Assembly (NCBI GenBank): GCA_963691705.1
Contig: OY829540.1
Span: forward strand, 64,900,367 to 64,964,366
DNA: 64,000 nt
Origin: Viola odorata
Lineage: Eukaryota; Streptophyta; Magnoliopsida; Malpighiales; Violaceae
Direction of reading: 5' to 3'
Shown here: positions 1 through 11,451 of the stretch, in pieces
Position numbering within the stretch: the first letter of the stretch is position 1
Layout: every line of letters begins with the position of its first letter
Notes under the pieces: model-generated
Databases searched by the model: none
Seen by the model: only the letters and a program-made list of their open reading frames with translations
Told to the model about the DNA's origin: nothing
Position numbers and translations under genes: made by a program

Positions 1-206
1 ACTTTATGCAAAATGCTGAGGCGTTGGTAGTATTGCATTCAAATTTTCTTTCCACACTTTTGTTGGACCATAACTGGGCTATCACTATGGAAGTTTTTCT
101 CATAGATCTCTATTAAGGCATGAATGTACATGTATAAATGAAATCACAACTTAGCACTGTGCAATGAGGAGGTTTCCCCCTAATCAAGAAGATCTACTGT
201 TTGCAG

Positions 207-1859
207 GGCACATGTGGCAGTCAATTGCTCTTATTGCATCAAACGGTGCAGCTATTATTCCCGCATTTTGGGCTCTTCGGAAGAAGGTAATGCTCATAAA
301 CATATCTCCTGTTTCATCGACACTACAATAGACTGGCAGGAAGGGTGATGATGTTAAAGGGAGGAATGCTTCAAATCTATCCTGTGATTAGTAACAATTC
401 CAACATTCTTTGTTAAAAACCATCGCATATTAACCAGCCTTTTAGTTCCATTCATAGAATGTCTTACTAAACGACCAACCATAGGGATTGGTGATACTCG
501 ATAAATCTTGAGGACGTAACAAATCAATCTCAGGAGGGATTATGCATATTTTACCAACTTTTTTAATCACTAGATGATATCCAGCTGTGGAGTTGACTCA
601 TGCTGATTATGTGAATGAACTATGAAACCAACCATTTAGTTCTCCTTTAATGAAGTTAGTTGCTCAATGCAGGCTTTTGCGGAATGGGTACTCTTCACAG
701 CCAGCGGAATTTCAAGTGGATTGTATCATTCATGTGATGTAGGCACCTGGTGTGCACTATCATTTGGTGTCTTACAGGTATGATTGATCTTCCTCGACTT
801 GTGTATGTTCTCTTAGAACTGCGGATTCTATCATTGAAACACGATAAGTGTCATTTATAATGCTGTTACTATGAAACGAATCTTTTTGGACAATTGCCCA
901 GCAGGATCCTCACTTCTCTCTCCAATACTTTATTCCTTTTTATTTTGTTTTTTAGGTTATCAGAGATCTTTTTAGGCATGTTGGTCTTTGATATTATTTG
1001 ACTAATCGACTGGTAGCATTTCAGTTCATGGACTTTTGGCTCTCTTTCATGGCTGTGGTGAGCACTTTCATATTCTTGACTACTATCGATGAAGCTTTCA
1101 AAAGGATGATTCACACAGTTGTTGCCATCCTTACGGCCCTCATGGCCATAACTAAAGCAACCAGGTGTATAGAAGTGATATACATAATTCAAGCGTGTTT
1201 AGTGCACTTAATATGAACATTCCGGATGTTTAAGCTTAAGCAGATAATGATCGATGAACCATGCAGGTCCTCCAATATTGTTCTTGTGATAGCAATAGGT
1301 GCAGTCGCTCTTCTTGTTGGATGGCTGATAGAGTTCGTTACCAACTTTAGGTCATTTTCATTTTCGACGGGATTTTGTCTAAATATGCTCACCAGGTGAT
1401 TCTCTTTTGCCACATCTATGTTAGGTAAACCTTCCATTTCACTTGAGCGAAACAATTATCTCAATTGTGTAATTTGCTTTAGATGGGAAGTTATTAGAGG
1501 ATGGCTAAAGAATTTAGTAAAGACACTTTGGAGAAGATTTCGGTGGGGTTTTCTACTTGCCGGATTTACTGCGCTGGCCATGGCAGCAATAAGCTGGAAA
1601 CTAGAAAGCAGTGACAGCTACTGGATATGGCATAGGTATCATGAAATCTTAACTCTAATCTTATTTCCATCCGTCTTTCTCCACCTCTCTTGATTTTTCG
1701 GTCTGGAAAATGGTTTGCAGTGTGTGGCATGTCAGCATATATACATCTTCCTTCTTCTTCCTTTGTTCGAAAGCAAGCGCCCTAACTAGTGAGACTGAAG
1801 CACCCCAAGTTGGAAACTATGGGTTAACCCGGCAGGATTCCTTTGCAGGCGGTGACTAG
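207..1859 (+). CDS. TMEM8/PGAP6-like multi-pass membrane protein (3' part, 5' end outside window)
   Basis: The last six exons can be joined in one frame: 207-286, 673-777, 1025-1164, 1267-1395, 1483-1635 and 1721-1859, all with GT-AG borders, giving about 248 C-terminal residues ending QDSFAGGD. The product is a chain of hydrophobic segments. It carries the spaced polar residues of the CREST superfamily (TMEM8/PGAP6, alkaline ceramidases, Per1): SSGLYHSCD, then FMDFW, then HSVWHVSIY. In the family these S/H/D residues are thought to bind a metal and hydrolyse lipid or amide bonds; PGAP6 is a GPI-directed phospholipase. The N-terminal extracellular part expected for this family lies upstream of the window. 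The gene converges on the kinase gene at 2747. The plant function is not established. From memory it corresponds to Arabidopsis At2g46060. Family assignment is good; the enzymatic activity is inferred. Confidence 0.82.
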
Positions 1860-2746
1860 AAATGTGGAGGAGGAGGAAATTTTGTAGAGTTTAGATCTCA
1901 ACTACAGTAAGGAAACAGGTCAAATCAACACATCTTATTCTTACAGGGGAGGAGAAAGAAAAAAGAAGTGTCGTCTATAATAGGCACTTTCTCATTCGAA
2001 TGGCTAAAACACGAGTTTGCATATGCTAGAATGCCTGTATCATTGGTAACTGTAGTGCAAATATAACTATTGATGATGAAAAAGACCTCTCATTGCTTAT
2101 ACAGAGCAGATGTTCCGAATGCATGAGCATTGACCGAAGCAACACACAGTCATAAGCTGCGAACTGCAGATTGGCAGTTGTATTTGTGAATAGTTTTATA
2201 CAAGCATACCGTTAAGTAGAGAGCAGTGCCGGGTCTGAGATTGAGGTTTCTTCTATGTAACATTATATCGGGGATTTTGTTCACTTTTTCGTATCTTTTT
2301 CAAATTTATAGAAACTGCTGATTCATTTATCATCTTCCATTGTTGTTTTATTCCGGTCCTCGCGAGCTGAATCCTGAGAGAATCAGAAATACCCAGAAAT
2401 TTGATTCCCGACTTAGATTGCAGTTGACTGATGGTATAAATTTGCATTTTAGAGGTCACAAATTATCAAGTGTACAAAATTCAATATGCAATGTACAGTC
2501 TCTCTCGCTGCTTAATAAAAAAATGAATTGGAACATAGAAAAAAGTCAAAAAACATACTAAACGAATTTCTAGACATGAACAAATTTCAAGAACAGAGTC
2601 TCCTTACAAGCAGTAGAATTTCATAGCACCATCCTGCCATATATGTAGGCTCCCCTTCCTACCAAATCTCCATCCATTTCTCGCTCGAGCCTAGCGTCTT
2701 TCGGTATGCTAGGGTTTTTGTAATCGCTTACCGGCTTTTTTTCTGC
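1860..2746. other. Convergent intergenic region
   Basis: It holds the 3' UTRs of the TMEM8-like gene (+) and the CRCK2-like gene (-). I see no further gene or repeat. Confidence 0.6.
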
Positions 2747-4579
2747 TCATTCTTCCCTCAGCGAGATGCTCTTCTGAGAATTAGAGGAAAGCGAACAAGT
2801 ATCTGAAGCTAAAGCATCTTTATAATCTTTACGAATACCCCAAAGAACCTCTGCGCATTTCCTCATGCTTGGCCGGTTCTGTCTGTGAGGACCCAAACAA
2901 GGCAAGGCTAGTTCAAGAATCTTTTCGAGAGCCAGGATATTCGCTGCATTCTGCTCTAGCTTCGAGTCCAACGTTGTAATGGCATCCCCATCAACAAACT
3001 TCTTCATTGCCTGCCCCATCCATATAGGTAAACCATTAGTACTAGTAAACCCAGATAAACCCTAGAAATGAAGATTACGAGAAGATCATTACCCATCTTG
3101 GAGTTATCCGCTCCTTGAGTTCTCGTTTCTGTTCAATAGGCCGCCTTCCTGTGATCAATTCAACCAGCAACACACCAAATGAATACACATCACTCTTCTC
3201 AGTTAATTGGTATGTCCTCAGGTATTCTGGGTCTAAGTAGCCGGCAGTTCCTTTAACTTGGGTGGACACATGGGTGGCACCGGAATCAGTGTCGGCTGCC
3301 AGTCTAGCAAAACCAAAATCAGCTACCTTGGCTCGAAAATTGTCCGTCAGCAGAATGTTGGAGGACTTTATATCCCTATGAATAATTGGGTGATCTACAT
3401 GAACAGAACAGACAACAAAGCATGATCTAGTTAAACCACTCATGACTCATTGTTCAAATTGCGAATGACCACCAAAAAAACTCCAAATCTGACTGAAATA
3501 AAACCAGGCACGCTGATCTCAAGAGAAAACCTGTGTACATGTGAAGATAGGTAATTGCATGAGCCACGTCAATTGCAATATCTAGACGCAAAGCCATGTC
3601 AAGAGTTTTTCCATGTAAACCTACATCAAAATCATTTCTCAAATCATTAAGATCAAAGCATTTCCCCAAATTCAAGTCCTAAACAATGAGAGATTGAGAA
3701 TCAAGAAAAACGCATAAAGAATCAGATAAACTCACAATCCAGGTGCTCCCTTAGGGTTCCATTAGGGACATACTCCACGACAACAATTCTCTCATCTTCA
3801 TGCACCAAAAACCCATAAAACTTGACCAAATTCAAATGCTCGATTTTGGCCAGAGTCTGAATCTCGCTCTGAAATTCCACTCCTAAATGCTTATCATACG
3901 CACTCTGCACACCCATCACAACACCATCATCATCATCAAACCCAATATTAAACAACTGACCCAAAACCACAAATTTGACCCATTACCTTCTTGGCTCGTT
4001 TAATGGCAACAGTGGTTCCATCTTCAAGTCTTCCCTTGTAAACTGTTCCAAACCCACCTTGCCCAATCTTAAAAGCAGGAGAAAATTTCCTAGTAGCCGC
4101 ATAGATTTCCTCCATTGTAAATTTTACACTGCCAGGCTCCCTACTCTGGATCGAAACACTCGGGATCCTATAAATATTTTGACTCGAACTCCCTTTCCTC
4201 CTCTCTTTGTTACTTCCAACCGAACCATCAGATACAACTAATTCACAAAATCAAAGAAAGACATAGTCAAGTAATTAGGCATCAATCATTCTTCTTATTT
4301 GCAATTCAAGTAAAAAAGGAAGCAAATCTAACTACCGGAGGGAGGTCTGAACTCGCTGGAGTCGGCGAAATTATTGGAGGAGGCGGTTTCGGGAGGCGTG
4401 AAGCAAGATATGAATAGTCCCGCGACGGATCTAGCGGCGGCGGAAAGTGGGTTGGGTTTCTTGACGGAGGAGGCGTCGGAGTAAGTGGAGCTTGGGGAGT
4501 ACGGGAGGAGGTCAGGAGTGGACCGAACGGCGTCGGAGGCATGGTTCCGGCGACCGTAGACGGAGTGGGGGCTTTTCAT
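2747..4579 (-). CDS. CRCK2: Calmodulin-binding receptor-like cytoplasmic kinase, CRCK2-like
   Basis: Six exons on the minus strand (4336-4579, 3987-4237, 3736-3904, 3531-3620, 3093-3394, 2747-3010) join in frame to 439 codons. The first ~110 residues are Ser/Pro-rich without a signal peptide or membrane segment, so this is a cytoplasmic kinase. The kinase domain starts at about residue 135 with the glycine loop [11 protein letters not shown], then VAIKRAKK (catalytic Lys), HRDIKSSN near 256 (an RD kinase), DFGFAR, and DPEYL in place of APE. The block [13 protein letters not shown] and the tail [20 protein letters not shown] are very close to what I remember of Arabidopsis CRCK2 (At4g00330, RLCK subfamily IV). 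CRCK proteins bind Ca2+/calmodulin within the kinase domain and act in stress and immune signalling; the binding site was not tested here. All splice sites are GT-AG and no disabling change is visible. Confidence 0.9.
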
Positions 4580-6442
4580 TTGTTTACGGAGGGAGGAGGT
4601 GGAGGAAAGGAAAGCGAAATGGCGGGGAGAAATTAATTAAACGACGACTTTGGTTGGTTTGATTTTTCAAAATAAGTGCGTTGAAAGTCATGTGAGGTGC
4701 TAACTGGCAACCTTTTTTTATTTATATGGTTTTCCCATTTTATAATATTTATAATCTTTTTTGGTTTTCATTTTAATATCTATTTCTAATGATTTTTCTT
4801 AATTGAGGTTGCTTTTTCTAAAAAAAATCTAATATAATTCGCGTGGAGTTCAGTTGTTTAGTAAACGAGTAATTTCATTCGAATATTATTGAATCTAAAA
4901 GAAATGACTCTCTCGAAATAATTTTACACTCAAAATTTCGAGAAAAAAAAATATACACCACTTTTGTGTTAAAGAATAAAGATACTAACTATTTTTTAAT
5001 ATTTTTACTTAATGCACACCACTTTTGTTTAAATAAAATATCAATCACATGTATTTATAAGCGAATTTTCTAATATGCTCCATCTATTTTCGATAATCTA
5101 TATAACACCTTTATTTTTTAAATTAGTCAATTTTAAATAAATTTAGAAGAGAAAAATAGTAAATATTAAAGTGATCAATGATTTTTTTGGGTTCGCGTTT
5201 ATCTGTCTTAAATTATTAGTAATTTAGAATGAAAAGATTATATTTTTATAAAAAATGAACAAAACGTTAGTATTATAAAAATAGAAAATAAAATTATAAA
5301 GTAACATAATCATTTTTTGTAGTTAGTTTATCAAGGATTCATTTTGGTGGTGTTTCACGATCGGAGGTTATGTTCTGAAAAATTAAAAGGAACGCTTCAA
5401 CATTAGCTTAAGATGCAAATATCTTATACGGTTATACTGATACCTACCACATCTATTATAATCAAAACCAAGTATTCCATTAAGGATGTTAGGCCCGCAA
5501 GTAGTCTGTTAAGTTTAGAGGGTCCCGTCCCGTCTGGGTTTTGAAAAACCAGACTCGTTTATAGCTTGTTTAGACTCGATTTATATGCATTTTACTAGAG
5601 CTTTGAGATTTTAAATCTAGACCTGACCTGTGTATAGTTCGTCTAGACCTAATCTGTATGAACTTTACTAAATCTTTGAAATTTTACTCGTTTCATCCAA
5701 TAAGTATATTTCGAGAGCATAATTGTTTTTTGATTTCTGATTTTGATTGTGGTAAAAGCAAAATTTAATTGTTTCACCTAACTTTTCTTCTTTAGAATAT
5801 TATAGATGAAATCGGACAGAGGAAATTAAAAAACATAAAAAATTGTGTATAAAATTAAGGGTCCAAACCACCGCCGCCACCATCTCTGATCATGGCAGCA
5901 ATTTGGGAATGTATTCTCAATCTTCATTGCTCTCATATAGTGGCGTAGATGCGGTGGTGATGAAAGCTGTGGCGGACGGAATGATGACGACGATGGTCTT
6001 TTAATTCTAATCTTGGTATAATGGAATAAAAAGTTATTCGTCAAAAAAAAGAGGAAAGAAAAAGTCTCTTTCCTATAAATGGTTAGGCATTTTTAACCAA
6101 AACCAAATTAGCTAATTAATTAACTAAAATCAATCATTTCTGTAAATGGTTTTTTATTTTTCCCATTTAACATTTAATATATATACAAAAACATAAAAGA
6201 CCTAGCCTGCATTTCACCACCAATTCTTGATTCTCTCTTTTTCTTTTTTCTAACATCATTTTTTTCAAGATCCAACAAAAAGGATCATAAAGGAAATTAA
6301 TCAGATTTGTTTCAGTTATAACTGGGTAGAGAAACCCCTCCCCAAGAAGTGTTTGTGCCGGATGGAATCTTGATTCGCCAGCACAAACAACACAATCCCT
6401 TCATCAATCATCGGTCGTCAACTTCTAAAATAACCTGACGAA
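4580..6442. other. AT-rich intergenic region
   Basis: This is the divergent spacer between the CRCK2-like gene (-) and the SPH gene (+), so it includes both promoters. The motif 'cacaccacttttgt' appears twice in similar form at about 4955 and 5015. A section at 5480-5680 repeats 'tagac' and 'actcg' words and may be an old transposon remnant. No supported gene. Confidence 0.5.
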
Positions 6443-6901
6443 ATGGGCGGCGGCGGGGGAGCATTGGTGTTTTACACGGCGGTGGTGTTGTATTTCACGA
6501 CATTAGTTTCGCCGGCTGAAGGGGCGTGGTTCTTGTTCCGAGACCGGGTTAATCAATCGTTGACCATAGTCAACGGGCTCGAATACAAAGTGAACTTGTT
6601 CGTGCATTGCAAATCTCAGGGTCTGACTCTTGGAGTGCAAGAAATCCCCTATGCACACCATTTTACAGTTAATTTCATGCCCAATTTACCAATGACGACA
6701 GCCTATTGGTGCAAACTTAGTTGGACCGACCCAGATGGACAATTTCTTGATGCAATTATGTTGGTTTTTGATGCACTTAAAGGAGATGAAAATAGCTGCA
6801 AAATCCCTAAAGGCTGTAAATGGATCATTAAATCCAAGGGCTATAACTTCTGGCAAGGTGACAAATTGTGGGGAGATTTCTCAAGAAGGAGGCTCAAATG
6901 A
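6443..6901 (+). CDS. S-protein homologue (plant self-incompatibility S1 family), small secreted protein
   Basis: A single uninterrupted frame encodes 152 residues. Residues 1-27 form a signal peptide (Gly-rich start, hydrophobic core, cleavage near SPAEG). The mature part has the S1-family pattern: a beta-strand start TIVNGL, then LFVHCKSQG, LGVQEIPY, FTVNFMPN, TAYWCKLSW and a C-terminal KGCKWIIKSKGYNFW. Cysteines in HCK, WCK, SCK and GCK are spaced as expected for the two disulphides of the family. There is one N-glycosylation sequon (NQS) near residue 37. The family includes poppy PrsS, the pistil self-incompatibility determinant; most other members (SPH) are small secreted proteins of unknown role. 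Intronless genes and clade-specific expansion are usual for SPH. It lies between two genes that otherwise keep ancestral order, so it may be a local insertion. Confidence 0.85.
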   Translation: MGGGGGALVFYTAVVLYFTTLVSPAEGAWFLFRDRVNQSLTIVNGLEYKVNLFVHCKSQGLTLGVQEIPYAHHFTVNFMPNLPMTTAYWCKLSWTDPDGQFLDAIMLVFDALKGDENSCKIPKGCKWIIKSKGYNFWQGDKLWGDFSRRRLK

Positions 6902-8244
6902 AAGATTACATTCGAATCCCATCCGTCGAACAAAATTAGTTTTAATCCAATCAGGTCAAGACATACCTGTGGTTCATAGGCGTGAAATTAGCAAGCCATT
7001 CATCAAGATTAATTTCCTTTTCAACTGGGAAAAAAGAAAGAGAAAAAAGAAAGAGAAACAGGAGCTACCATATTTGATCCTTTCATGGATATTCAAAGTG
7101 TAATTTGTACTATTCATTATTCAATTAATTAGAGCTCTTTGAACTTTTGAAAATTTTATTGATTGTTCTGTAACTTAAAAAAAAAATGGTAAATCATTAA
7201 AAATTTAGTACTGACAATATCTGCAAATTTAAGAACAATGTAATTAACAATAACTGGAATTTTGCAATAATCGTTCTGGTATTTACCTTGTCCAAATCTC
7301 TGTTGGTTTGCCACCACAAACTCATCAGGTGAAAGTAAAGGTTAGTTGAAGTAGAATGCTTGCAAACTACTTCAAATCGACATCCATGGTTGTTGGACGG
7401 GCACCTTATAGAGACTGCAACAATGTGGCATTGGTTCTCTTCATAGACCAGCAAAAATGGCAATCTAATTGCATTATTAGACTTCAGAGTACAGGAGTGT
7501 GCATGCTATCTCCAATCTGTAACTGTAACGAAACAAGAAAGGATTTACACAAACATTCCTATGTATATTAGAGGCAAAAGTGACGGAAAAATTATCAAAA
7601 TTAATCTAAAAATTTCATTAGAAGTTAATCAACTGATCTATAGAGTTAAAGATGTGGATCGTTAGAATTATAGACAATGATTAGCACTAGGTTGCAGGAA
7701 AATGACACAGTTCTGCAGTTTATTGAATGTTGCCACAATTTCAAGGAAACCCTTCTGTTAACAGATGTTTAACAAGAACTATACAGTTGATAAGGGAAGT
7801 GAGAGAAATTTCTAGCAAAAAATGAGAAGATATTAAAGTAGAACAATGAGCCAAACATACCTTTCATGCCATGGAATAAGAAATTTCTGAGGAAAATATA
7901 CCTTCTGATGCTTAGCAAACTGGCATTTACATCAGAAATCATCACTAGGCTAATTGTTTTCAAGCCAAAGCGTTGGATCTGGGGAATGAAATTGCACACT
8001 TATCTGCAGCATGAACAATAACAGCATGCAGCTAGGGAAACTGTATAATTGTTTTTTTCAGGGTTTCCTGGGGTGTTCTTTTTGTCCCTTCGGAACAAAA
8101 GACTAATTCCACTCGAGCATTGTCGAGCACCATAGGAGGATGGCTCTCCCAGCATGGTTTTCTTCATTCCCTACGCTCTAACTCGAAACCTAGTTTAAAG
8201 AAACTGTATAACTACACCTTCACTGTATGCAAGTATATTGCATG
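6902..8244. other. Intergenic region between SPH (+) and PPR (-)
   Basis: It contains the convergent 3' ends of the SPH and PPR genes. A purine-rich stretch at 7027-7065 lies in the likely SPH 3' UTR. I see no further supported gene; the open frames here are short and unlike known proteins. Confidence 0.5.
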
Positions 8245-10122
8245 TCAGGTGGCAGCAAGTTTCATCCAGCTACAACCAGGAACCTTTTGATTACATCTAT
8301 CTCTCCTGCGGTTTTGAACTCTCGCTACATCAAACCAGCAACCTTTAGATGCATAGAGGCTAGACATGAGGGTATAATTTACAGGGTTATTTGGCTCCAA
8401 TTCAAAAAGCTTTTCTGCAGCCCACTTGGCGAACTTCACATCCTCATGGATTTTACATGCCCCTATGAAAGCTCCTAAGGTGTCTGGTTGTTCATGTTCG
8501 ATTTGTATCGTTGTCAAAACATTAAAAGCCTCGTCCAAAAGACCAGCCCGACCAAGAAGATCAATGAGACAGGCGTAGTGTTCTAAAGCAGGCACAATCT
8601 GATAATCTTTTATCATCATATTAAAGTAATGAAGCCCTTCTGTTACTAACCCAGAATGTTTACAGGCAGAAAGAACACCAAGAAAAGCGATTTGATCTGG
8701 TCTTACACCTTTTGATATCATCTTCTCAAAAAACTCAATGCTTTGTTTCGGAAGGCTATGGGTGGCGTAAGCACAAATGAGTGATGTCCACGTAAAAAGA
8801 TCAGGCTCTGGAACTGAAGTGAAGCATTGAATTGCAGCAGTAATCATGCCACACTTGGAGTATGCATCTATCAAAGCATTTGCGATTGATATAAAGGCTT
8901 GAAACCCATTTTTTACCACATAACCATGGACTTTCATAGTTTCACAACCAGCTGAATCACTGCCACATGAGCTAACAACGCTAGCCAAAGTTAGTTCATC
9001 CACTTTAATACCTTCTCGGAACATTTCTCCGAGAAGCCTCAGAGCTCCCTTCATATCTCCATGCCGCCCATAGCCCACAACCATAGTATTCCAGGAAACT
9101 ATATTTCTGGTTGCCATCCCATCAAAAACCTCGTGTCCATCATCTATACTATCACTCTTGGCATACATATCAACAAGTCCACTCGCCACAATAACATCGA
9201 AATCAAAAGAAAGTTTAATGATGAGACCATGAACTTGCCTTCCTAATTCACAAGATCCCAAAATCCCGCAGGACTTTAGCATGCTAGAAAAAGTGAAGCC
9301 ATCCCCCATCAAAGTTTCACGTCTCATCAAGTTGAAAATGTCAAAAGCCTCTTCGGCCAAAGAATTCAATGCATAGCAAGAAGCCATCACATTCCATAAC
9401 ACCAAATCCTTACCCAACACTTGATCAAAAGCACGCCTTGCATCCTTAATCAATCCACACTTTCCATACAAATCAACAAGAGCACTGTTAACAAAAGAAT
9501 TCAACTCAAAGCCCAATTTCACTACAAAGCAATGCAATTGTGCCCCAATCACGACATCATATAGGTGGGAGCACCCACGAAACAACCCGTTCAAAGTTAT
9601 AGCATCTAAACTCCCCTCATCAAACAACATTCTCTTAAAATAGGAAAAACCCATGAGAAGGCAAGACTCAAAATTACCACCACAATGAACAATCCCACAA
9701 ATCACTGTATTCCACGTTACGACATTTCTCACGCGCATTTCATCGAACAATTTATGCGCATCATCTATTTGCTTACATTTGACATAACAATTCAATATCT
9801 GATTTTGCAAAGACAGCAACTTTACCAATCCCGATTTCGTTAGGTTTGAATGTACCTGTGTTGCTAGAAGAAGGGAGCCGGTCCTGGAGGAAACTTTGAG
9901 GGCTTCGGAGAAGTAAGAATGGGTTGACTCGGGAACGTTTTGGAGAGATGGAGTGTGGATTTTGGAGACATGGATTGCGGTAATGGTTGAAGAAGAATTT
10001 GGCGGGAAGGATGGGTCATAATTTAAACGGACTGAGGGGATTAATTGAGGATGAGTACGGCATTTGGATAACGGTAATGGACGGAAGAACATGTAGAATT
10101 TAGTTTTAAGAGAGAAAAACAA
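8245..10122 (-). CDS. Pentatricopeptide repeat protein, PLS class, E subgroup (At2g46050-like)
   Basis: One intronless frame encodes 625 residues. The N-terminus is rich in basic and hydroxylated residues and low in acidic ones, as in an organelle transit peptide. From about residue 75 there are tandem ~31-35-residue PPR units with typical words: LQNQILNCYVKC, AHKLFDEMRVRNVVTWNTVI, ALVDLYGKCGLIKDA, GLVDMYAKSDSID, VSWNTMVVGYGRHGDM, LIDAYSKCGM. Towards the C-terminus are an E region and the PGCSWMKL motif, then the protein stops, so there is no DYW deaminase domain. E-class PLS proteins recognise organellar RNA sites for C-to-U editing and recruit a DYW partner in trans. The alternation of VSWN-type and VHG-type units agrees with the PLS class. 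It resembles Arabidopsis At2g46050 from memory. The target transcript cannot be predicted here. Confidence 0.88.
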   Translation of the reverse strand: MFFSLKTKFYMFFRPLPLSKCRTHPQLIPSVRLNYDPSFPPNSSSTITAIHVSKIHTPSLQNVPESTHSYFSEALKVSSRTGSLLLATQVHSNLTKSGLVKLLSLQNQILNCYVKCKQIDDAHKLFDEMRVRNVVTWNTVICGIVHCGGNFESCLLMGFSYFKRMLFDEGSLDAITLNGLFRGCSHLYDVVIGAQLHCFVVKLGFELNSFVNSALVDLYGKCGLIKDARRAFDQVLGKDLVLWNVMASCYALNSLAEEAFDIFNLMRRETLMGDGFTFSSMLKSCGILGSCELGRQVHGLIIKLSFDFDVIVASGLVDMYAKSDSIDDGHEVFDGMATRNIVSWNTMVVGYGRHGDMKGALRLLGEMFREGIKVDELTLASVVSSCGSDSAGCETMKVHGYVVKNGFQAFISIANALIDAYSKCGMITAAIQCFTSVPEPDLFTWTSLICAYATHSLPKQSIEFFEKMISKGVRPDQIAFLGVLSACKHSGLVTEGLHYFNMMIKDYQIVPALEHYACLIDLLGRAGLLDEAFNVLTTIQIEHEQPDTLGAFIGACKIHEDVKFAKWAAEKLFELEPNNPVNYTLMSSLYASKGCWFDVARVQNRRRDRCNQKVPGCSWMKLAAT

Positions 10123-10660
10123 ATGGAGTAATGAATTTTAAGTAGAGCTTTTCACATTGCAATTAGAACTACGATATTAAACATAGATGAAATATTTTTG
10201 GTTTAAAAAAACCCCAAAACCCTTCTAAATTAGTTTTAAAATGTTAATCAATTTTGTCATTAGAACCTTAGTCACTAACTCACTGCACCACCAATATTTT
10301 ACTAATATTAAATGACAATAAATAATATAAATACAAAAAAAAATTATTTATTTTTATAAAATGTTAAACTCTACGCGAATATAATATTTATTTATTAATT
10401 TATTAAAATTATGAATTATACCAATTCAACCCAGTTGAACATCCGATCCTCAACTCTCGACCCTATCGGATTTATAGTCAAGGCAAATTTTACAACCTTA
10501 ATTTTATCTTTGAATAAGATGGAGAAGGAAATAATATAATTATTTGTGCAAGGACGATTGTCGTTTGCCAGGTAACACATTCACGGTCGGCATACGGAAA
10601 TGTAAGAAATACAATAGATTCTTCCGATCCTTGTTTATTGTCCACTTGAGTATTCTCTGA
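10123..10660. other. AT-rich upstream region of the PPR gene
   Basis: It contains the PPR promoter and an A/T-rich stretch (10300-10400). No gene seen. Confidence 0.5.
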
Positions 10661-11451
10661 TACTCCCTCCGTGTTCTTATATTTGACGCGCCGTTGTTTT
10701 TTACCAAAATTAAGGAAGTCTGACGATCTGTGTAAGGCTGGAAATAACTGACACCATTGACAACTTAGTCTATTTACTTTGTTTTTAACCAAAAAGGCCC
10801 TTAAACGACAAGACGTTTTATGCACGAGCATCGCGTCATACGGGGCAAAAAAAAGAAATGAAAAAATTAAAGGGCCAAATTTGAAATTTTTGAGGGACAT
10901 GGCGCAGAAGATGTCAGAGTAAAAGCTTTTTCTCATCTTTCCTCGTCCGATTTCAAATGCAAAATAAAACAAGTTTGGACGAGGCGATCACGAAAGCAAC
11001 CATATATTCTTGCCAGAAATGACGAGGCGAGCAGAACAAGGGTGGTAGCGGCCACATCGGTGACCGGACGCGCCGGCGAGTGGCAGCGCGTGGACGGAGT
11101 GGCAGGAGCTTCAGCTGCGTGAGGCGGCGCGTGGCTGGTCGGAATTGAGCCGTTCCACCTGCGCCCGACTCGAGACGGCCTTCCGCTCCTTTCTATGGCG
11201 GAGGTGAGAATAGAAAACGATGATAGAGGGAGTATTTTGCAGGCAGAGGGAAAGAGGAGAAAAATGGCTCTTCCATTGTTTTAACCTCTGCAACACACAC
11301 TGTCCCTATTTATCTCCACCTTTGATTTGTTTGACTTTCATTTTTCAAACATCATCAAACGGTTCCCACACCTTCTCTATCCATACGTCAATTAATTTGC
11401 TTGGTTGGTTTTAAGTCTTAGGGCGTCTATTATAAAAACACAGAAGGAGTA
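10661..11451. mobile_element. 791-bp element with Stowaway-like inverted termini
   Basis: The left end reads TACTCCCTCCGTGTTC and the reverse complement of the right end reads TACTCCTTCTGTGTTT. The similarity continues for about 29 bases with few mismatches, and both ends start at a TA dinucleotide, as for Tc1/mariner-type (Stowaway) elements. It is longer than a normal Stowaway MITE. The interior at 11030-11210 is strikingly GC-rich compared with the neighbourhood. I see no transposase. Alternative: two unrelated MITE ends flanking unique sequence. Confidence 0.6.

Noticed and set aside
10490..10972. Minus-strand frame of 160 codons
   Set aside because: It crosses the left end of the 791-bp element, has no known motif, and its codon content resembles non-coding sequence.
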